Below the pieces are notes generated by a model. That model saw only the letters and a list, made by a program, of their open reading frames with translations. It did no database searches and was not told the DNA's origin. Both the position numbers and the translations under genes were made by a program. Shown in pieces: positions 1-6,153 of a stretch of 11,229 bases of DNA. This DNA comes from 66-474 sp035717365 (GTDB taxonomy: Bacteria > Pseudomonadota > Gammaproteobacteria > Xanthomonadales > Rhodanobacteraceae): NCBI GenBank assembly GCA_035717365.1, contig DASTIS010000204.1, positions 1-11,229 on the forward strand, given 5' to 3'. How positions within the stretch are numbered: the stretch's first letter is position 1; every line of letters starts with the position of its first letter.

Positions 1-321
1 GGTACGGTCGCCCTGCTGGCGGCGCAGCGCCTCGGCCTGCCCTCGGTGAGCTACTACGGCGCGCGCAACGTGCCATTCCTCGATCAGCCTTTGCGTGCAC
101 CCGTGATGTTCCACTTCGGCGCCAGGGACCGCTCGATCACGTCCGACGCAGTGCAGAAGCACCGCGACGCCTACCCGGACGCGCCGGTGTACGTTTACGA
201 GGACGCCGGGCATGCGTTCAACCGCGACATCGATCCGACGCACTACGACCCGGTCGGCGCGCCGCTGGCGTTGCAACGGACCCTGGCGTTCTTTGACAAA
301 GAACTCGCGAGCCACGCATGA
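1..321 (+). CDS. Dienelactone hydrolase family protein, C-terminal part (5' end outside window)
   Basis: The frame is open from base 1 and gives 106 residues to a TGA at 319-321. The fragment looks like the second half of an alpha/beta hydrolase of the dienelactone hydrolase (carboxymethylenebutenolidase-like) family. It begins with GTVALLAAQ, which normally follows the GxCxGG nucleophile elbow, so the catalytic Cys should lie just upstream of the window. Two triad members are visible: Asp43 in FGARDRSI and His71 in DAGHAFN. Family members hydrolyse cyclic esters or lactones in the cytoplasm, but the substrate here cannot be read. The stop overlaps the next start (ATGA at 318-321), so it is probably co-transcribed with the HIT gene. 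A GTG at 46 is internal and not a real start. Confidence 0.85.
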   Translation, partial: GTVALLAAQRLGLPSVSYYGARNVPFLDQPLRAPVMFHFGARDRSITSDAVQKHRDAYPDAPVYVYEDAGHAFNRDIDPTHYDPVGAPLALQRTLAFFDKELASHA

Positions 322-788
322 GCGATGCTTCGGATGCGCGCTTCGAACTCGATCCGCGCCTCGCCGCGGACACGGTATTCGTCGCCGACTGGAAACTCTG
401 TCGCGTGTTGCTGATGGATGACGCGCGCTTCCCGTGGCTGATCCTGGTCCCGCGCAAGCCCGACCTGGTCGAACTCGATGATCTGGATGAGGCCGACCGC
501 ACGCGGTTGATGCACGAAACCCAACACGCCATGAAAACGCTGCGCGCGGTCACGCCATGCGACAAGTTCAACGTCGGCGCACTGGGCAACATCGTCCGGC
601 AACTGCACGTGCACGTCGTCGTCCGGCGCGAAGGCGATCCCGCGTGGCCGGGGCCAGTGTGGGGATCTGGCCTGGCGGACCACTACATGCCGGACGTACG
701 CAACGGGCTGGTCAACCGGTTGCAGGCCGAGGGCCAGGATTACTGCGAGGATTTCAATGGCATTTCGCGGGCCAACCGTGACGGCTGA
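318..788 (+). CDS. HIT (histidine triad) family protein
   Basis: A 156-residue protein of the HIT superfamily, whose members are nucleotide hydrolases or transferases. The histidine motif is at residues 96-103 (LHVHVVVR), followed by DPAWPGPVWG at 108-117; this combination marks a common proteobacterial HIT subgroup. His97 and His99 match the first two positions of HxHxHxx, His99 being the expected nucleophile. The third position is Val101, not His. The N-terminal half has the usual LILVPRKP strand (41-48) and an acidic helix. The ATG overlaps the upstream TGA by four bases, and the gene's end overlaps pxpB by 32 bases, so translation is probably coupled on both sides. The substrate is unknown; a link to 5-oxoproline metabolism is suggested only by position. 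Confidence 0.88.
   Translation: MSDASDARFELDPRLAADTVFVADWKLCRVLLMDDARFPWLILVPRKPDLVELDDLDEADRTRLMHETQHAMKTLRAVTPCDKFNVGALGNIVRQLHVHVVVRREGDPAWPGPVWGSGLADHYMPDVRNGLVNRLQAEGQDYCEDFNGISRANRDG
747..750 (+). promoter_or_regulatory. Ribosome binding site for pxpB, inside the HIT gene
   Basis: GAGG lies six bases before the ATG at 757. It supports that start over an in-frame GTG at 778, which would shorten PxpB by seven residues. The site is within the last codons of the HIT gene. Confidence 0.55.
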
Positions 789-1542
789 CTATACCGTCGA
801 GACCTTGGCCGAAGACGCCCTGCTGCTGCGTTTCGGCGACGGCATCGACGCAACGGTCAACGCACGCGTACACGAGGCGGCACGCGCGTTGCGCGAAGCG
901 GCATTGCCAGGCGTAGCGGACATCACGCCAGCGTACGCCAGCTTGCTGCTGCGATTCGACCCGTTTGCCAGAATTGACGCCGAACCCGGCAAGCCGCCGC
1001 ACGAGCACCTGGCGGAAATCGTGCGTGCCGTTCTTCTGGATGCAAGCGCAAAGACGCCGGGTCCCGGCTTTCGCCGGGATGACGAGCAAAAATCAGATGC
1101 GTCCGGAAGCTCCCCACGCATCATCGAAATTCCGGTGCGCTACGGCAGCGAATACGGCCCCGACCTCGTCGAAGTAGCGGCCCACGCGGAGATTTCGCCG
1201 GGCGAGGTCATCGAGAAACACGCCGCGGTGGAATACAGCGTTGCGATGCTGGGCTTCGCGCCCGGCTTTCCGTACCTGCTGGGACTCGATCCTGCGCTGC
1301 ACATGCCGCGCCGCGCGGATCCGCGCACCCGCGTGCCGGCGGGATCGGTCGGGATCGGCGGCGCGCAAACCGGGATCTATCCGTGCGAGCTGCCCGGCGG
1401 CTGGCAATTGATCGGTCGCACGCCGCGGGTGCTGTTCGACCCGCGACGTGAGCCGCCCTGCCTGCTCGCGCCCGGCGACAAGGTGCATTTTCGCGCGATC
1501 GACAACGACGAATTCGAGGCGCTGGCCCGGGCAACGACATGA
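757..1542 (+). CDS. pxpB: 5-oxoprolinase subunit PxpB (AHS1/KipI family)
   Basis: A 261-residue subunit of the bacterial ATP-dependent 5-oxoprolinase PxpABC, which converts 5-oxo-L-proline to L-glutamate in the cytoplasm. PxpB forms a complex with PxpC, the two resembling the fused halves of the allophanate/urea-amidolyase (AHS1/AHS2) domain. The family signature is clear in the C-terminal half: GFAPGFPYL at 166-174, VPAGSVGIGG at 193-202, then LPGGWQLIGRT. The N-terminal half (about 12-92) fits the KipI N domain. Residues about 93-111 are encoded by a REP-type repeat and look like an extra linker; without it the length falls near the usual 220-240. The stop overlaps the pxpC start (ATGA, 1539-1542). 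The assignment is firm; whether the insert affects activity is unknown. Confidence 0.95.
   Translation: MAFRGPTVTADYTVETLAEDALLLRFGDGIDATVNARVHEAARALREAALPGVADITPAYASLLLRFDPFARIDAEPGKPPHEHLAEIVRAVLLDASAKTPGPGFRRDDEQKSDASGSSPRIIEIPVRYGSEYGPDLVEVAAHAEISPGEVIEKHAAVEYSVAMLGFAPGFPYLLGLDPALHMPRRADPRTRVPAGSVGIGGAQTGIYPCELPGGWQLIGRTPRVLFDPRREPPCLLAPGDKVHFRAIDNDEFEALARATT
1031..1092 (+). repeat. REP-type palindromic repeat inside pxpB (approximate limits)
   Basis: The core is a hairpin with 7-bp arms, TCCCGGC at 1062-1068 and GCCGGGA at 1073-1079, around a TTTC loop, followed by TGACGA. On the minus strand this reads TCGTCATCCCGG, the head of a very common dispersed proteobacterial repeat. The same head occurs at 8816 and, inverted, at 9005-9018 in this window. 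Reverse frames give the typical VIPAKAG and RHPGESRDP peptides. The outer limits are inferred from where PxpB stops resembling its family. It is translated in frame as PxpB residues of about 93-111. Confidence 0.75.
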
Positions 1543-2558
1543 CCATCGAAGTCGTCAAGCCCGGATTGCTCGCCACGCTGCAGGACACGGGCCGCCCCGG
1601 CTTCGCACACCTCGGCATCGGTCGTTCCGGCGCATTCGACGCGCCGGCACTGCGCATCGCCAATGCACTGGCCGGCAATCCGGGCAACGCGTGCGCACTG
1701 GAAATCACCCTGCTCGGCCCGACCTTGCGCTTTCGCCACGGCGCGTGGATCGCGGTGACCGGCGCGCCAATGGTGTTTCGTGTCGGTCGCGGCGATGCGG
1801 CGATGTGGGCGCCGGTGTGGGTGCCTGCCGGCTGCGACGTGGAACTCGGCGCGATGCGGTCCGGATGCCGCGCTTATCTCGCAGTCGCGGGAGGATTCGA
1901 CGTGGAATCCGTGCTCGGCAGCCGCAGTACCGACGCCAATGCGCGCCTCGGTCCGCTCGACGGAAGGCCGTTGCGTGCGAGGGATCGGCTCGAAACGGGG
2001 TCAGCCAAAAAGGGGTCAGGTTCACTTTTCCGCGATACCTCATGGAGCCACCACAATCCAGGGAAAAGTGGGCCAGACCCCATTAACTGGCGGATCGATC
2101 CGCGTCCGTGGTTCGCGGGCGACCCGCAGAAGCCGCTGCGTCTGATCCCCGGCACGCACTTCGATAATCTGACAGAAATATCGCGCAAGGAGTTGTTTTC
2201 AGGGACGTTCGTCGTTCACAATGACTCCAACCGCGTCGGCATCAGGCTGAGCGGCAACAAGCTGGAATGGGGCTCGCCCATTGAAATGGTGAGCGAGGGT
2301 TGCGTACCGGGGTTGCTGCAACTGCCGCCCTCCGGCCAGCCCATCGCGTTCGGGCCGGAGTGCCCGGTCAGCGGCGGCTATCCGCGTCTCGGACAAATTG
2401 CCGCGGTGGATCTGCCGCGGCTCGCACAACGCCGTCCCGGGGATGCGTTACGCTTCATGCGCTGCACGTTCGATGATGCGCTGCGGGCGTTGCGCACACG
2501 CGAACGCGCGTTGCAGAACCTGGAAGACGCCATCCGGCGCCGGCTGAAAGCAGATTGA
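1539..2558 (+). CDS. pxpC: 5-oxoprolinase subunit PxpC (AHS2/KipA, biotin-dependent carboxyltransferase-like family)
   Basis: A 339-residue partner of PxpB in the 5-oxoprolinase complex. The N-terminal lobe starts with the family hallmark: VVKPGLLATLQDTGRPGF at 5-22, then GIGRSGAFD at 27-35, with AYLAVAGGFDV at 112-122. The C-terminal lobe has RLIPGTHFDN (201-210), NDSNRVGIRLSG, EGCVPGLLQLPPSGQPI and CPVSGGYPR, all typical of AHS2 proteins. Residues of about 154-183 come from an inverted-repeat element and match nothing expected in the family. Removing about 30 residues leaves about 309, close to the 310 of E. coli PxpC. The ATG overlaps the pxpB stop by four bases. The assignment is firm, and the frame is intact through the insertion. 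Confidence 0.94.
   Translation: MTIEVVKPGLLATLQDTGRPGFAHLGIGRSGAFDAPALRIANALAGNPGNACALEITLLGPTLRFRHGAWIAVTGAPMVFRVGRGDAAMWAPVWVPAGCDVELGAMRSGCRAYLAVAGGFDVESVLGSRSTDANARLGPLDGRPLRARDRLETGSAKKGSGSLFRDTSWSHHNPGKSGPDPINWRIDPRPWFAGDPQKPLRLIPGTHFDNLTEISRKELFSGTFVVHNDSNRVGIRLSGNKLEWGSPIEMVSEGCVPGLLQLPPSGQPIAFGPECPVSGGYPRLGQIAAVDLPRLAQRRPGDALRFMRCTFDDALRALRTRERALQNLEDAIRRRLKAD
1997..2086 (+). repeat. MITE-like inverted-repeat element inside pxpC (approximate limits)
   Basis: The left arm at 2012-2031 (GGGGTCAGGTTCACTTTTCC) and right arm at 2062-2081 are inverted repeats matching at 17 of 20 positions. As RNA, two of the three mismatches become G-U pairs. A 30-base loop separates them. A second GGGGTCAG at 1997-2004, 15 bases upstream of the left arm, suggests a nested or duplicated end. 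The block is AT-richer than the surrounding gene. GGGGTC...CACTTTTC inverted repeats of this kind are dispersed in gammaproteobacterial genomes, often near REP-associated tyrosine transposases; that link is from memory and not shown here. No transposase is present. Confidence 0.7.
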
Positions 2559-2580
2559 TCCACCCCTCATTGCTGCCCCT

Positions 2581-3348
2581 GTGAAGACCATCGACCTCAA
2601 TGCCGACCTCGGCGAATCCTTCGGCGCCTGGCGCATGGGCGACGACGCGGGCGTGATGCCCTGGATCTCGTCCGCCAACATCGCGTGCGGCTTCCATGCC
2701 GGCGATCCGTCGATCATGCGGCGCACGGTCGCACTGTGCATCGAGCACGGCGTTGCGATCGGCGCGCACCCTTCGCTGGACGACTTGCGGGGCTTCGGGC
2801 GGCGCGAGATGCGGGTCACGCCGGATGAAGCCTATGCGCAAACGCTGTACCAGGTCGGTGCGCTGCACGCTTTCGCCTGCGCGGCCGACACGCACCTGCA
2901 CCACGTCAAGCCGCACGGCGCCCTTTACAACATGGCCGCACGCGATCGGGATCTCGCCGACGCCATTGTCGCCGCGGTTCGCGATTTCAATCCGACCCTG
3001 ATCCTGGTCGGACTGGCGGGCAGCGCACTGGTCGACGCGGGCCGTGCGGCGGGCCTCGCGGTGCAGCGGGAAGCATTCTGCGACCGCCGTTACCGCGCCG
3101 ACGGTTCGCTGGCGCCGCGATCCGGGGCCGGGGCGGTCATCGAGGACATCGACGCGGCGGCCACGCAGGCGGTGTCGATTGCCATGCGCGGCGAAGCCAC
3201 GGCGGACGATGGCGCGACGGTGCGTATCGAAGCGGACACCCTGTGCATCCATGGCGACCGCGCCGGCGCCGGAAACTTTGCACGGGCGTTGCGCCAGGCG
3301 CTCGAACATGCCGGGATCCAGGTCAACGCAGCGGAACGTCCGGCGTGA
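2581..3348 (+). CDS. pxpA: 5-oxoprolinase subunit PxpA (LamB/YcsF family)
   Basis: A 255-residue third subunit of the ATP-dependent 5-oxoprolinase; it acts with the PxpB-PxpC complex. The LamB/YcsF motifs appear in order: DLNADLGES at 5-13, ANIACGFHAGDP at 32-43, AHPSLDDLRGFGRR at 62-75, VKPHGALYN at 109-117, EAFCDRRY about 165-172, and LCIHGD near the C terminus. The length fits the family (E. coli PxpA is 244). The start is a GTG 22 bases after pxpC, chosen because KTIDLNADLGE is the normal N terminus and there is no in-frame ATG upstream. I see no strong Shine-Dalgarno, so translation may rely on read-through from pxpC. No repeat insertion is seen, unlike pxpB and pxpC. Confidence 0.95.
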   Translation: MKTIDLNADLGESFGAWRMGDDAGVMPWISSANIACGFHAGDPSIMRRTVALCIEHGVAIGAHPSLDDLRGFGRREMRVTPDEAYAQTLYQVGALHAFACAADTHLHHVKPHGALYNMAARDRDLADAIVAAVRDFNPTLILVGLAGSALVDAGRAAGLAVQREAFCDRRYRADGSLAPRSGAGAVIEDIDAAATQAVSIAMRGEATADDGATVRIEADTLCIHGDRAGAGNFARALRQALEHAGIQVNAAERPA

Positions 3349-4046
3349 TGCACTGGTTGCCGCTGCTCGGCGTGCTGGTGGTCGTCGTCGGCTTCGCGCT
3401 GCGCTTCAACCCGGTGCCGGTCGTGGTGGCCGCCGGGATCGTCAGCGGACTCGCGGCCGGCAAATCCATCGGTGAAATCCTTGCGCTGATCGGCAACAGC
3501 TTCGTTTCCGAACGCGCGCTGCTGTTGTTTATCCTGACGCTGCCCGCGATCGGCGTGCTCGAACGCGCGGGGCTGCGCGAGCACGCGCGCAACTGGATTT
3601 CCACCTTGCGTGGGCTGACGCTCTCGCGCCTGCTGATCGCCTATCTCGGCCTGCGCCAGATCATGTCGATGCTGGGGCTGACCAATGTCGCCGGCCAGGC
3701 GCAAACGGTACGCCCGCTGCTGGCACCGATGGCCGAGGCTGCCGCGGAACGGCGCGGCGAACCGCTGGATACGAGCGAACGCAACGACGTACGCGCCTTC
3801 AGCGCCGCCACCGACAACGTCGGGCTGTTCTTCGGCGAGGACGTGTTCATCGCGCTGGGCGCGGTGCTGCTGATCCAGGGCTTCTATTCCCAGCACGGCA
3901 TCGAACTCGAACCGCTGCACATCGCGTTGTGGGCGCTGCCAACCGCGATCGCAGCGTTTTTCATCCATGCAACACGCACGGTGTTGTTCGCGCGCCGGAT
4001 CGGACGCCGGGACGCCGCAGCGGAAACCGAACGGTCCGGCGGCTGA
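3348..4046 (+). CDS. DUF969 family membrane protein, probable 5-oxoproline transporter subunit
   Basis: A 232-residue inner-membrane protein with about five or six hydrophobic segments. These include LLGVLVVVVGFAL at the N terminus, VVVAAGIVSGLAAG, ALLLFILTLPAIGVL, a GLRQIMSMLGLTNVAGQAQ stretch, and VFIALGAVLLIQGF. It matches the DUF969 family, which is normally encoded beside a DUF979 gene and often beside 5-oxoprolinase genes, hence the transporter assignment. That role follows from family and context. The ATG at 3348 shares one base with the pxpA stop (TGATG). An upstream in-frame ATG at 3243 would add 35 Arg-rich residues overlapping pxpA and is rejected. It is probably translationally coupled to pxpA and works with the next gene. 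Confidence 0.85.
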   Translation: MHWLPLLGVLVVVVGFALRFNPVPVVVAAGIVSGLAAGKSIGEILALIGNSFVSERALLLFILTLPAIGVLERAGLREHARNWISTLRGLTLSRLLIAYLGLRQIMSMLGLTNVAGQAQTVRPLLAPMAEAAAERRGEPLDTSERNDVRAFSAATDNVGLFFGEDVFIALGAVLLIQGFYSQHGIELEPLHIALWALPTAIAAFFIHATRTVLFARRIGRRDAAAETERSGG

Positions 4047-4047
4047 C

Positions 4048-5016
4048 GTGCTGCGCATCGAACACGCCTACTGGCTGATCGCCCTGTTCCTCGCCGGAGC
4101 GGCGTGGTTCAACCTGCGCGACCGGCGCTGGTCGCACGCGGCGTTCTGGCTGGTGCTGGCGGCCCTGATTGCTGGCGGCCGTTACGTGGTGCAGGCAACC
4201 GAAGCCCACCACGAATTGCCCGCGCAACTCGCCGGCGCCGGGGTCATCGCGCTGGCCATCCTGTCGCCGCGGATGAAGCGTGGACACCTCGTCGAGCGCG
4301 ACACGGCCGAGCGTGAAGCCGACGCGAAACACCTGCGCCACCGTTTGTTCGGCCCCGCCCTGCTCATACCGCTGGTCACCCTGCTGGTCGCGCTGTTCGG
4401 CGGTTACCTCGTGATCGGCGGGGTGGCGGTATTCGACAAGACCCGGATGACCCTGACCGGGCTGGCGCTGGCGTGCGTGGTGGCGTTGATTGCCGCGTTG
4501 CGGGTGACGCACGCGAAGCCTTCCGCCGGCATCGCCGAAGGGCGGCGTCTGCTCGATACCCTGGGATGGGCCGCGCTGTTGCCGCTGACATTGGCCGCGC
4601 TGGGCGGCGTGTTTGCCGCGACCGGTGTCGGCACCGCGGTCGCCGATCTGGTGCGGATGATGATCCCGGTCCAGAGCGCCCTCGCCTGCGTGATCGCCTA
4701 CGGGCTCGGGATGGTGTTGTTCACGGTGATCATGGGCAACGCCTTTGCCGCGTTCCCGGTACTGACGGCGGGCGTCGGCCTGCCGCTGCTGATCCAGCTG
4801 CACGGGGCGAATCCGGCCATTCTCGGCTCCATCGGAATGGTCACCGGTTATTGCGGCACCCTGTTCACCCCGATGGCGGCCAATTTCAACATCGTGCCGG
4901 TGGCGCTGCTGGAACTGCCGAACCAGAACGACGTGATTCGCGCGCAATGGAAAACCGGCGCAGTGCTGCTCGTCGTAAACTTGGCGCTGATGTACTTTCT
5001 GGTGTTCCGCTTTTGA
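4048..5016 (+). CDS. DUF979 family membrane protein, probable 5-oxoproline transporter subunit
   Basis: A 322-residue polytopic membrane protein with roughly nine hydrophobic segments, from HAYWLIALFLAGAAWF at the N terminus to VLLVVNLALMYFLVFRF at the very end. Conserved-looking stretches are GLGMVLFTVIMGNAFAAFPV and GMVTGYCGTLFTPMAANFN, typical of DUF979. With the DUF969 protein it likely forms the uptake system that feeds 5-oxoproline to PxpABC. The start is taken as GTG at 4048, one base after the DUF969 stop; the following residues, LRIEHAYWL, look like a natural N terminus. An earlier in-frame ATG at 3967 would add a charged 27-residue tail lying over DUF969 and is less likely. Confidence 0.85.
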   Translation: MLRIEHAYWLIALFLAGAAWFNLRDRRWSHAAFWLVLAALIAGGRYVVQATEAHHELPAQLAGAGVIALAILSPRMKRGHLVERDTAEREADAKHLRHRLFGPALLIPLVTLLVALFGGYLVIGGVAVFDKTRMTLTGLALACVVALIAALRVTHAKPSAGIAEGRRLLDTLGWAALLPLTLAALGGVFAATGVGTAVADLVRMMIPVQSALACVIAYGLGMVLFTVIMGNAFAAFPVLTAGVGLPLLIQLHGANPAILGSIGMVTGYCGTLFTPMAANFNIVPVALLELPNQNDVIRAQWKTGAVLLVVNLALMYFLVFRF

Positions 5017-5678
5017 ATCCGACTACGCGCCGACGCGAACCCACCGTGCTGCTGACCGGCTTCGCCCCGTTCGGCGGCGAAGCCATCAATCCTTCGTGGC
5101 AGGCGATACGCGCCCTCGACGGCAGCGTGATCGAAGGTCACCGCGTCGTGGCGGTCGAATTGCCGACCGAATTCGATGCCTCACTTCCCGTGTTGTGGCG
5201 TGCCGTGCGCGGAGCCGAACCACGCGTGGCCATCGCGGTCGGCCTCGCAGGCGGGCGGGACGGCATTTCGCTGGAACGGGTCGCGATCAACTTGATCGAC
5301 GCGAGGATTCCGGACAACGCCGGCGCACAGCCCGTGGATGTCCCGGTCCTGCGCGGCGGCCGGGCCGCGATCTTCGCGACGTTGCCCGTCAAGGCGTCGC
5401 TGGCGGCCCTGGGGCAAGCCGGCATTCCCGCGCATCTCTCGCATACCGCCGGAACCTACGTGTGCAACCAGGTGTTCTACGCGCTGATGCACGCCTTGCG
5501 GCGGCGCCACAATACCCGCGCGGGTTTCGTGCACGTACCGTGGCTGCCCGACCAGGCGGCGCGGCACCGCGAACCGGGGATGCCGGTTGCCGACATGCAG
5601 CGCGCCATCGAGATCATCGTTCGTACCGCGCTGACAACCGATCGCGACGCGCGCGTCCCCGGGGGCTCCGTGGCGTGA
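5013..5678 (+). CDS. pcp: Pyroglutamyl-peptidase I (C15 family)
   Basis: A cytoplasmic cysteine peptidase that removes N-terminal pyroglutamate (5-oxoproline) from peptides. Counting from the TTG start, the family opening TVLLTGFAPFGGE is at 11-23. Glu88 lies in ISLERVAIN, Cys151 in GTYVCNQVFY and His174 in GFVHVPWLPDQ, matching the Glu81/Cys144/His168 triad of the Bacillus enzyme. VGLAGGRD (76-83) and DARIPDN (96-102) are also typical. The TTG start overlaps the DUF979 stop (TTGA, 5013-5016) and gives 221 residues. GTG at 5046 would give 210 and begin directly at LLTGFAPFGG, so the start is uncertain. As the last gene of the run, it supplies the substrate for the upstream enzymes. Confidence 0.93.
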   Translation: MNPTTRRREPTVLLTGFAPFGGEAINPSWQAIRALDGSVIEGHRVVAVELPTEFDASLPVLWRAVRGAEPRVAIAVGLAGGRDGISLERVAINLIDARIPDNAGAQPVDVPVLRGGRAAIFATLPVKASLAALGQAGIPAHLSHTAGTYVCNQVFYALMHALRRRHNTRAGFVHVPWLPDQAARHREPGMPVADMQRAIEIIVRTALTTDRDARVPGGSVA

Positions 5679-5724
5679 GCGGTACGTCTGCGTCCTGCAG
5701 CGATGCCGGCCCCGCAGCAGGCGG

Positions 5725-6138
5725 CTATTTCTTGTCGGAGTCTTTCTCCGGTGCCGCCACCGCGCTCATCAGGGTGAGCTTGCCCTTGTGCATGACGTAG
5801 CCGGTGAAGTGGAAGCTCAACTGCAGGGCGGCGAATTCCTCGAGATCGGCGTTGCTGATCTTGTCGGAATCGGAGTCCTCCAGCAGCACCGTCTTGGGCA
5901 ACTGGTTCTGGTCCTGCAGATACCGGAAATGCGCTTCCAGCTCCGGGGCACCCAACACCGCGCCCTTCAGCAGGAAATGATTGTCCTTGAAGGCGCCAAT
6001 CGTCATGTCGTACTGCTGGGGCACGACGACCGTGGTTTCGCCACCGCTGCGCACGTTGCCGGTGCAGGCGGCCAGTGCAAACATCGTCGCCAGCAGGACC
6101 GCGCCGCCGAGGCGCGTCGAAAACGAACGCAAAGTCAT
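5725..6138 (-). CDS. Putative outer-membrane lipoprotein of unknown function
   Basis: I do not recognise the family. From the chosen start the protein has 137 residues. A lipoprotein signal is clear: Arg4 and Arg9, a hydrophobic core, and the lipobox LAAC, with the acylated Cys at 25. The next residue is Thr, which favours the outer membrane. The mature part has a VVVPQQYDMTIGAF strand-like region, then an acidic stretch (LLEDSDSDKISNADLEEF), then FHFTGYVMHKGKLTLMSAV and a charged Lys/Asp/Glu tail. There are no transmembrane segments after the signal. The ATG at 6138 is chosen because a GGAG sits nine bases upstream of it; the upstream ATG at 6153 has no such site. It converges with pcp and lies downstream of dcd after a 294-base spacer. 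Confidence 0.72.
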   Translation of the reverse strand: MTLRSFSTRLGGAVLLATMFALAACTGNVRSGGETTVVVPQQYDMTIGAFKDNHFLLKGAVLGAPELEAHFRYLQDQNQLPKTVLLEDSDSDKISNADLEEFAALQLSFHFTGYVMHKGKLTLMSAVAAPEKDSDKK

Positions 6139-6147
6139 GGGAACGGT

Positions 6148-6151
6148 CTCC
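6148..6151 (-). promoter_or_regulatory. Ribosome binding site deciding the lipoprotein start
   Basis: On the minus strand GGAG occurs nine bases before the ATG at 6138. It overlaps the first two codons of the alternative ATG at 6153 (ATGGAG), so the two starts cannot be used equally. Nothing resembling a Shine-Dalgarno precedes 6153. Confidence 0.5.
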
Positions 6152-6153
6152 AT

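Noticed and set aside
754..1124. Short minus-strand frames over pxpB containing VIPAKAG and RHPGESRDP peptides
   Set aside because: These peptides are the known artefact of translating REP-type repeats; they mark the repeat, not a gene.
2455..4947. Long open frames on the minus strand opposite pxpA and the transporter genes (for example 2455-3309, 3090-4058 and 3961-4947)
   Set aside because: They are low-complexity Arg/Gln/His-rich translations typical of antisense frames in GC-rich DNA, and they lie wholly over genes with clear family motifs.
5679..5724. Possible bidirectional terminator between pcp and the lipoprotein gene
   Set aside because: Only a weak CCTGC/GCAGG pairing is present and no T-tract on either strand.
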